From Bacteroidota bacterium (GTDB lineage: Bacteria; Bacteroidota; Bacteroidia; NS11-12g; UBA9320): a DNA stretch of 11,037 bases. Made by a program: the position numbers and the translations under genes. How positions within the stretch are numbered: the stretch's first letter is position 1; the number at the start of each line of letters is the position of its first letter. The stretch covers positions 1 through 11,037 of the forward strand of contig JAHEKB010000055.1 of NCBI GenBank assembly GCA_024638525.1, given 5' to 3'. The notes under the pieces were generated by a model. The model saw only the letters and a list, made by a program, of their open reading frames with translations. It searched no databases and was not told the DNA's origin. Positions 6,906 to 11,037 of the stretch are shown here, one piece after another.

Positions 6906-8198
6906 TTATCCGGGTAAGAACTTGAATTCGGTGCCCAAGTATTTGGCACTATCTCCCAATTCCTCTTCTATGCGAAGCAATTGATTGTATTTAGCCATTC
7001 TGTCTGACCTCGACGCGGAGCCTGTCTTAATTAAGCCAGAGTTCATAGCAACGGCTAAGTCCGCAATAATGGAATCCTCTGTTTCTCCGCTCCTATGGCT
7101 AATGATGTTTGTATAACTGTTTGCCGTGGCCATTTGAATGGCATCGATGGTTTCTGTGAGGGTGCCAATTTGGTTGACTTTGACAAGTATGGAATTGGCT
7201 ATTCCGCCGTCTATGCCTCGCTTTAGTCTTTTGACATTGGTCACAAATAGATCATCACCAACCAGTTGAACTCGGTCTCCTATAAGATCCGTTAATTTCT
7301 TCCAGCCTTCCCAATCGTCTTCATCCAATCCGTCCTCTATGCTGAGGATGGGGTATTTATCTGTCCATGCTTTCCAATAATCCGCCATCTCAGAAGAGGA
7401 TAGTCGCTTACCATCCGATTTGTGGAAGTGATAGGTGCCTGAATCTTTATCGTAAAATTCAGAAGTTGCCGCGTCCATGGCTATAAATATATCCTCACCT
7501 GGAATATAACCGGCTTTCTCAATAGCCGTAATTACAGTTTCAATAGCTTCTTCATTGCTTTTAATATTGGGCGCAAATCCACCTTCATCACCGACATTGG
7601 TGCTATAACCCTTATCTTTCAAAACCGCCTTGAGGTGATGAAAAACCTCAACTCCCATTCGCAAGGCTTCAGAGAACGCTTTTGCCTTGACAGGCATGAT
7701 CATAAATTCTTGGAAATCGATGCTGTTGTCCGCATGACTGCCGCCATTCAGAATATTCATCATGGGAATAGGCAGTGTACATGCATTCACTCCACCCAAA
7801 TACCTGTAAAGTGATTGTCCGCTTTCTTCCGCTGCAGCCTGAGCAACCGCTAAACTCACGGCCAACATGGCATTGGCACCTAAATTGGATTTGTTTTCTG
7901 TCCCATCTAAATCAATCATTTTTTGATCAATACCTACCTGATCTGAAACTTCTTCCCCTAGCAGGGCAGCGGCAATGGTGGTATTGACATTGGTTACAGC
8001 TTTGAGAACGCTTTTACCAAGGTAGACTGTTTTGTCACCGTCTCTCAATTCGACCGCTTCGTGAACTCCAGTGGATGCCCCTGAGGGAACAGCGGCTCGC
8101 CCACTTGCACCCAATGCGGTGTGAACATCAACTTCTACAGTAGGATTCCCACGAGAATCAAGGATCTGGCGGGCATGAATATCTATTATTTCACTCAT
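6906..8198 (-). CDS. eno: Enolase (phosphopyruvate hydratase)
   Basis: Interconverts 2-phosphoglycerate and phosphoenolpyruvate in glycolysis and gluconeogenesis, with Mg2+, in the cytoplasm. The 430-residue length is standard for bacterial enolase. Visible features are the N-terminal MSEIIDIHARQILDSRGNPT, the mobile loop SGASTGVHE (39-47), GGSHADN (152-158) with the substrate-binding His155, Glu164 in QEFMIMP, and VGDEGGFAP (202-210) with the catalytic Glu205. The Mg2+ ligands are Asp242, Glu288 (SIEDG) and Asp315 (VGDDL). The catalytic base is Lys340 (LVKVNQIG), followed by SHRSGETED (367-375) and Lys391. All key residues are present. The frame is open 29 codons further upstream into carA, but ATG 8198-8196 gives the canonical N-terminus. 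It begins 4 nt after the carA stop (TAA-GAAA-ATG), so translation is probably coupled to carA and it has no separate promoter that I can see. Confidence 0.98.
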   Translation of the reverse strand: MSEIIDIHARQILDSRGNPTVEVDVHTALGASGRAAVPSGASTGVHEAVELRDGDKTVYLGKSVLKAVTNVNTTIAAALLGEEVSDQVGIDQKMIDLDGTENKSNLGANAMLAVSLAVAQAAAEESGQSLYRYLGGVNACTLPIPMMNILNGGSHADNSIDFQEFMIMPVKAKAFSEALRMGVEVFHHLKAVLKDKGYSTNVGDEGGFAPNIKSNEEAIETVITAIEKAGYIPGEDIFIAMDAATSEFYDKDSGTYHFHKSDGKRLSSSEMADYWKAWTDKYPILSIEDGLDEDDWEGWKKLTDLIGDRVQLVGDDLFVTNVKRLKRGIDGGIANSILVKVNQIGTLTETIDAIQMATANSYTNIISHRSGETEDSIIADLAVAMNSGLIKTGSASRSDRMAKYNQLLRIEEELGDSAKYLGTEFKFLPG

Positions 8199-8202
8199 TT
8201 TC

Positions 8203-9294
8203 TTAAAGCATTGATACAAACTCGTCGAACAAATAGCGACTGTCGTGTGGTCCCGGTGATGCCTCAGGATGGTACTGAACTGCAAAGGCTTTTTTGCCTT
8301 TTACCTTAATTCCTTCAACCGTATCATCATTGAGGTTGACATGCGTGATTTCCACTTGCTCATTCAAACTATCGGGATCTATGGCAAAGCCGTGGTTTTG
8401 TGAGGTTATTTCACTTCTGCCACTGACTAAGTTTTTCACCGGATGATTTTGTCCTCTGTGTCCGTGATGCATCTTAAATGTGCTCATCCCCATTGCGCGT
8501 GCGAGCACTTGACTGCCCAAGCATATACCAAATAAGGTTTCTTCTTTTTCTACAATCTCCTTTACCGTTGCAGTGGCTTCGGGCATGGCCGAAGGATCAC
8601 CCGGGCCGTTGGATATCATAAATCCATCCGGTCCCCAATCTTTCATTTCTTGATAAGAGGTATCTCCTGGGAATACACGTACAAGACAACCCCTGCTGGT
8701 CAAGCACCTTACAATATTGTCTTTGGTACCCAAGTCCAATACGGCTACCTTCTTGCCGTCTTCTGCCTCTACGGCATCATAACTCTCTGTGCTCCACACC
8801 TTAGAGGATAACTCCAGACCTTCCATTGATGGAACGTCGCTGAGCATGGCCTTTAACTTATCGATGTCTTGAATTTCAGAAGAAATGATGCAATTCATCG
8901 CTCCTTGGCTTCTTATATGGCGAACAATCTGCCGTGTATCAACATCAGATATGCCGACCAAATTATTCTCAATGAAGTAGTCGTTTAAGCTGCTGTCTGC
9001 CATTTTCCTCGAAAAGTTGTTGGAGAAGTTTTTACAGACCAGACCGTTGATTTTGATAGAAGAGGACTCCGTATCAAAATCTGCAGCTCCGTAATTGCCG
9101 ATATGATCTGAGGTCATCACTAAAATCTGGCCAAAATAGGAAGGATCCGTAAACACTTCTTGATAACCCGTCATGCCGGTATTAAAACAAATTTCGCCAG
9201 TGGTGGTGCCAATCTTCCCGATGGCGTTTCCTTTAAATACTGTACCGTCTTGTAGAACTAAGACTGCTTTTTGAGCGTTGAGAACTGCTACCAT
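8203..9294 (-). CDS. carA: Carbamoyl-phosphate synthase small (glutaminase) subunit
   Basis: Hydrolyses glutamine and passes ammonia to the CarB subunit, which makes carbamoyl phosphate for arginine and pyrimidine synthesis. The 363 residues show the CarA-specific N-terminal domain (AVLVLQDGTVFKG, then GEICFNTGMTGYQEVFTDPSY at about 33-53, then DVDTRQIVRHIR at 117-128). The class I glutamine amidotransferase domain runs from about 183, with LDLGTKDNI, SNGPGDPS (228-235), the nucleophile in GICLGSQ (Cys258), QNHGFAID (299-306) and YHPEASPGP (341-349, His342 and Glu344 completing the triad). The usual GICLGHQ reads GICLGSQ here. carB is not adjacent. The frame is open to an ATG at 9351, but ATG 9294-9292 is preferred: it gives normal family length, and a TAnnTTTG promoter core lies just upstream of it, inside the longer reading. 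It forms an apparent operon with eno. Confidence 0.96.
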   Translation of the reverse strand: MVAVLNAQKAVLVLQDGTVFKGNAIGKIGTTTGEICFNTGMTGYQEVFTDPSYFGQILVMTSDHIGNYGAADFDTESSSIKINGLVCKNFSNNFSRKMADSSLNDYFIENNLVGISDVDTRQIVRHIRSQGAMNCIISSEIQDIDKLKAMLSDVPSMEGLELSSKVWSTESYDAVEAEDGKKVAVLDLGTKDNIVRCLTSRGCLVRVFPGDTSYQEMKDWGPDGFMISNGPGDPSAMPEATATVKEIVEKEETLFGICLGSQVLARAMGMSTFKMHHGHRGQNHPVKNLVSGRSEITSQNHGFAIDPDSLNEQVEITHVNLNDDTVEGIKVKGKKAFAVQYHPEASPGPHDSRYLFDEFVSML

Positions 9295-9308
9295 TGTTAA
9301 GAGTTTGG

Positions 9309-9316
9309 CAAAACTA
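9309..9316 (-). promoter_or_regulatory. Promoter -7 core for carA-eno (Bacteroidota type TAnnTTTG)
   Basis: On the minus strand the bases read TAGTTTTG followed by C, a perfect TAnnTTTG match, ending 14 nt before the preferred carA ATG at 9294. This is almost the same spacing as for clpC. A TTTTG lies only about 11 bp upstream, too close for a normal -33 element. The site supports the shorter carA start, since the longer one would begin upstream of the promoter. Confidence 0.45.
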
Positions 9317-9428
9317 AAACCAAGGAGCAAAACTTTTGTACCATATGACAATAATTATTCAAGAGTTATTCACGTCCTAGCTTGAAGCAATTGCATTTAG
9401 CTATCAATTAATTAAATTGGAACTGAAA

Positions 9429-9827
9429 ATGAAAGAAGCATTCGAAATCAGTTTCAAACTTAATGTCACAGCCGAAATCGTATATGAACACTGGTTGAGC
9501 TCAAAAGGGCATGCGGCAATGACCGGTGGTACAGCATTGTGTTCGGATAAAATCGACGAAGCCTTCAGTGCTTGGAACGGTTACATTTCCGGCACAAATT
9601 TGAAATTAATAAAACCAAGCTATATAAAGCAAAGTTGGCGCACGACAGAGTTTGATGAATTGGATGAAGATTCTGTTATAGAGCTGAAATTGAGTAATAA
9701 CGCCAACGGTTGTCTTCTGCTGTTGAAACATTACCATATTCCTCAAGGACAAACCCAATATGAACAGGGTTGGAAAGATCACTATCTACAGCCAATGCAG
9801 CAATATTTCATGAATTACAAACAATGA
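9429..9827 (+). CDS. AHSA1-type START-fold (SRPBCC superfamily) protein
   Basis: A 132-residue cytoplasmic protein with the helix-grip fold of the SRPBCC superfamily, closest by its motifs to the family named after the activator of Hsp90 ATPase homologue 1. Seen in order are FEISFKLNVTAEIVYEHWLSS (start strand and first helix), AMTGGTALCS, the strand segment FSAWNGYISGTNLKL (about 46-60), QSWRTTEFDE, the strand before HYHIPQGQ, and the C-terminal helix with GWKDHYLQPMQQYF. These GWkdhY and SWRttEF segments are the family hallmarks. The fold binds hydrophobic ligands in a cavity, but no substrate can be named. A TTG four codons earlier (9417) keeps the frame open; ATG 9429 gives the usual N-terminus just before the first strand. 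The gene is divergent from carA. No clear promoter core is seen in the 134-nt gap. Confidence 0.85.
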   Translation: MKEAFEISFKLNVTAEIVYEHWLSSKGHAAMTGGTALCSDKIDEAFSAWNGYISGTNLKLIKPSYIKQSWRTTEFDELDEDSVIELKLSNNANGCLLLLKHYHIPQGQTQYEQGWKDHYLQPMQQYFMNYKQ

Positions 9828-9989
9828 AGAATAAACTGGGCCAAATTCATTAGAGGGTTTTTAAGTTAGAATCTCAGAACACAAAGCACTAAATTGGTAG
9901 GATGGCAATGCGCGCTGTTTTGAGCTGCAAGCCTTCTTCAATAACAGATTGAATTTTGGAAAGTGCTTTGGATAGTGGAAATTTACCGA

Positions 9990-10448
9990 ATGAAGTATTC
10001 TGTGGATATCATCATAAATAGACCGAGAGAAGAGGTCATTGCCAAATATGACAATCCAGACAACCTCAAACACTGGATGGCTGGTTTGCAAGAAATGGAG
10101 CTGCTAGAAGGAGAACAAGGGCAGGTTGGGGCAAAATCCAGAATGCGATTTGCCAATGGGAAAAGAACGATTGAGATGAAGGAAACCATACTCGACAAGC
10201 AGTTACCTAATTCCATGACCTTCAAGTTTGAAGCGGATGGAGTCGAAAATACAGTCATAAATCGTTTTGAGATGGTAGATGAGAATAGCACCAGGGTTGT
10301 GAACGATCAGGAATTTATCATGAAAGGCTTTGTGATGAAGATCTTTGCTGCACTTATGCCAGGCATGTTTAAAAAGCAAAGCACGACCTACCTCAAGGCT
10401 CTCAAGGCTTTTGTGGAAGAAGGAACTAGTGTTTTAGATAAAGATTAG
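9990..10448 (+). CDS. SRPBCC-superfamily (polyketide cyclase-like) protein
   Basis: A 152-residue protein with the layout of a SRPBCC or polyketide cyclase/dehydrase-type ligand-binding domain. It has an opening strand MKYSVDIIINRPREEVIAKY leading into a helix, DNLKHWMAGLQEMELLEG, a run of antiparallel strands (about 48-110) and a C-terminal helix with a hydrophobic patch (FVMKIFAALMPGMFKKQSTTYLKALKAF in two parts, about 114-141). No catalytic residues can be assigned; ligand and role are unknown. It shares the fold but little visible sequence with the upstream AHSA1-type gene, so this is not a recent tandem duplication. The frame is open from a GTG at 9963, but ATG 9990 sits at the normal family start. 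The 162-nt upstream gap holds a 7-of-8 match to TAnnTTTG at 9951-9958 and nothing else recognisable. The stop overlaps that of the convergent peptidase by four bases. Confidence 0.8.
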   Translation: MKYSVDIIINRPREEVIAKYDNPDNLKHWMAGLQEMELLEGEQGQVGAKSRMRFANGKRTIEMKETILDKQLPNSMTFKFEADGVENTVINRFEMVDENSTRVVNDQEFIMKGFVMKIFAALMPGMFKKQSTTYLKALKAFVEEGTSVLDKD

Positions 10449-11037
10449 ATTTCTAACCAGCAATCTCTCAACTCGCTATCGGAAGTAATTTGTAATCTAT
10501 AGTCCTTTTGAGGGTCAGGCTGCAGTTCAACTACTTTGTCCAGTATTTTGCCGTCGCGACTTATCGTGAGAGTCAGACGATCACCTATATTCATTTCATC
10601 ACGAATCTCAATGGCTTCGGATAATCTCCATCCATCTTGTGCAATCAACTCATCATTGACAGCCAATCCCGCCTTCTCCGCTGGGCTATTGATAACAATT
10701 CGTTTTACCACAATCTTGCCGTTATCCACAGCAGAACTAATTCCCGTCCAGGGTTTTGAATTTTGATTCTGATCTTCTAGTGTAAGACCGAAAGTCTCAA
10801 GGTGGTTGTAGTTTAGTTCTCCTGTCTGCATCAAAACTTCAAAGAAGGGCTCCATGGAATGGCCAGCGAGCTCAGAACAAATTGCAATGAATTCGGATTT
10901 GCTGAATCCCTTGTTTGGTTCCTCTTTATAGTGCTGCCATAGCATTTGCATCAACTCATCTAAGCCCTTTTTGCCCTTGCTGTTTTCCAATAGGTAAAGA
11001 TCTAACATCCAGGCCACCAACATTCCTTTATTGTAAT
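10445..11037 (-). CDS. M61-family glycyl aminopeptidase-like protein with PDZ domain (C-terminal part; 5' end outside window)
   Basis: The frame is open through the right edge, giving about 196 residues of a larger protein. It opens with YNKGMLVAWMLDLYLLE, the helix that in M61 peptidases follows the zinc site (the usual form is 'Y.KGalva.lLDl.ir'). A helical segment follows to about residue 80 of the visible part, then a PDZ domain (about 91-165) with the binding-loop region SPAEKAGLAVNDELIAQDGW. The zinc-binding HExxH and the N-terminal beta domain would lie beyond the window, so activity cannot be judged. Family members of about 550-620 residues are common in Bacteroidota, often with a lipoprotein or secretory signal; localisation cannot be seen here. 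The Met at 11023-11021 is internal, not the start. Alternative: another PDZ-containing peptidase-like protein, but the YnKG segment argues for M61. Confidence 0.8.
   Translation of the reverse strand, partial: YNKGMLVAWMLDLYLLENSKGKKGLDELMQMLWQHYKEEPNKGFSKSEFIAICSELAGHSMEPFFEVLMQTGELNYNHLETFGLTLEDQNQNSKPWTGISSAVDNGKIVVKRIVINSPAEKAGLAVNDELIAQDGWRLSEAIEIRDEMNIGDRLTLTISRDGKILDKVVELQPDPQKDYRLQITSDSELRDCWLEI

Noticed and set aside
9429..10448. Tandem duplication of two SRPBCC genes
   Set aside because: The two proteins share only the general fold; their motifs differ (SWRTTEF and GWKDHY in the first, absent in the second), and the DNA shows no visible repeat.

Overview
The window looks like ordinary chromosomal housekeeping sequence from a member of the Bacteroidota (Bacteroidetes), probably a marine or environmental lineage near Flavobacteriia, Cytophagia or Sphingobacteriia. 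Three things support this: proteins with the usual Bacteroidota character (ArgS, CarA, ClpC); little Shine-Dalgarno signal before the starts; and the phylum's promoter core TAnnTTTG lying only 8 to 15 nt before three start codons. No intact new system, mobile element, CRISPR array, tRNA or rRNA was found.

Layout: (1) Bases 1-155 hold the last 50 codons of a + strand gene whose tail resembles the C-terminal domain of GldM-type proteins of gliding or type IX secretion. Its stop overlaps the stop of the convergent dnaB. (2) dnaB (replicative helicase, - strand) is followed by a 414-nt AT-rich divergent intergenic region, then by clpC (+ strand, AAA+ unfoldase). (3) clpC is followed closely, on the same strand, by a small thioredoxin-fold protein and argS (arginyl-tRNA synthetase). 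The thioredoxin-fold gene and argS are almost certainly co-transcribed. (4) argS converges on a carA-eno pair on the - strand with only 2 nt between stop codons. carA and eno are 4 nt apart and look like an operon. (5) Divergent from carA lies an AHSA1-type START-fold gene, then a second, unrelated-looking SRPBCC gene. The second one's stop overlaps the stop of a truncated M61-type aminopeptidase gene with a PDZ domain that runs off the right edge.

Functionally the set covers DNA replication (DnaB), protein quality control (ClpC), translation (ArgS), glycolysis (Eno) and arginine/pyrimidine precursor synthesis (CarA), plus accessory small-fold proteins. The points most worth a second look are: a degenerate parS-like site in the dnaB-clpC gap; an argS gene that seems to need a TTG start right behind an in-frame stop; the near-leaderless promoter arrangement; two convergent gene pairs sharing the same TTAG stop overlap; and a His-to-Ser change next to the CarA catalytic cysteine.
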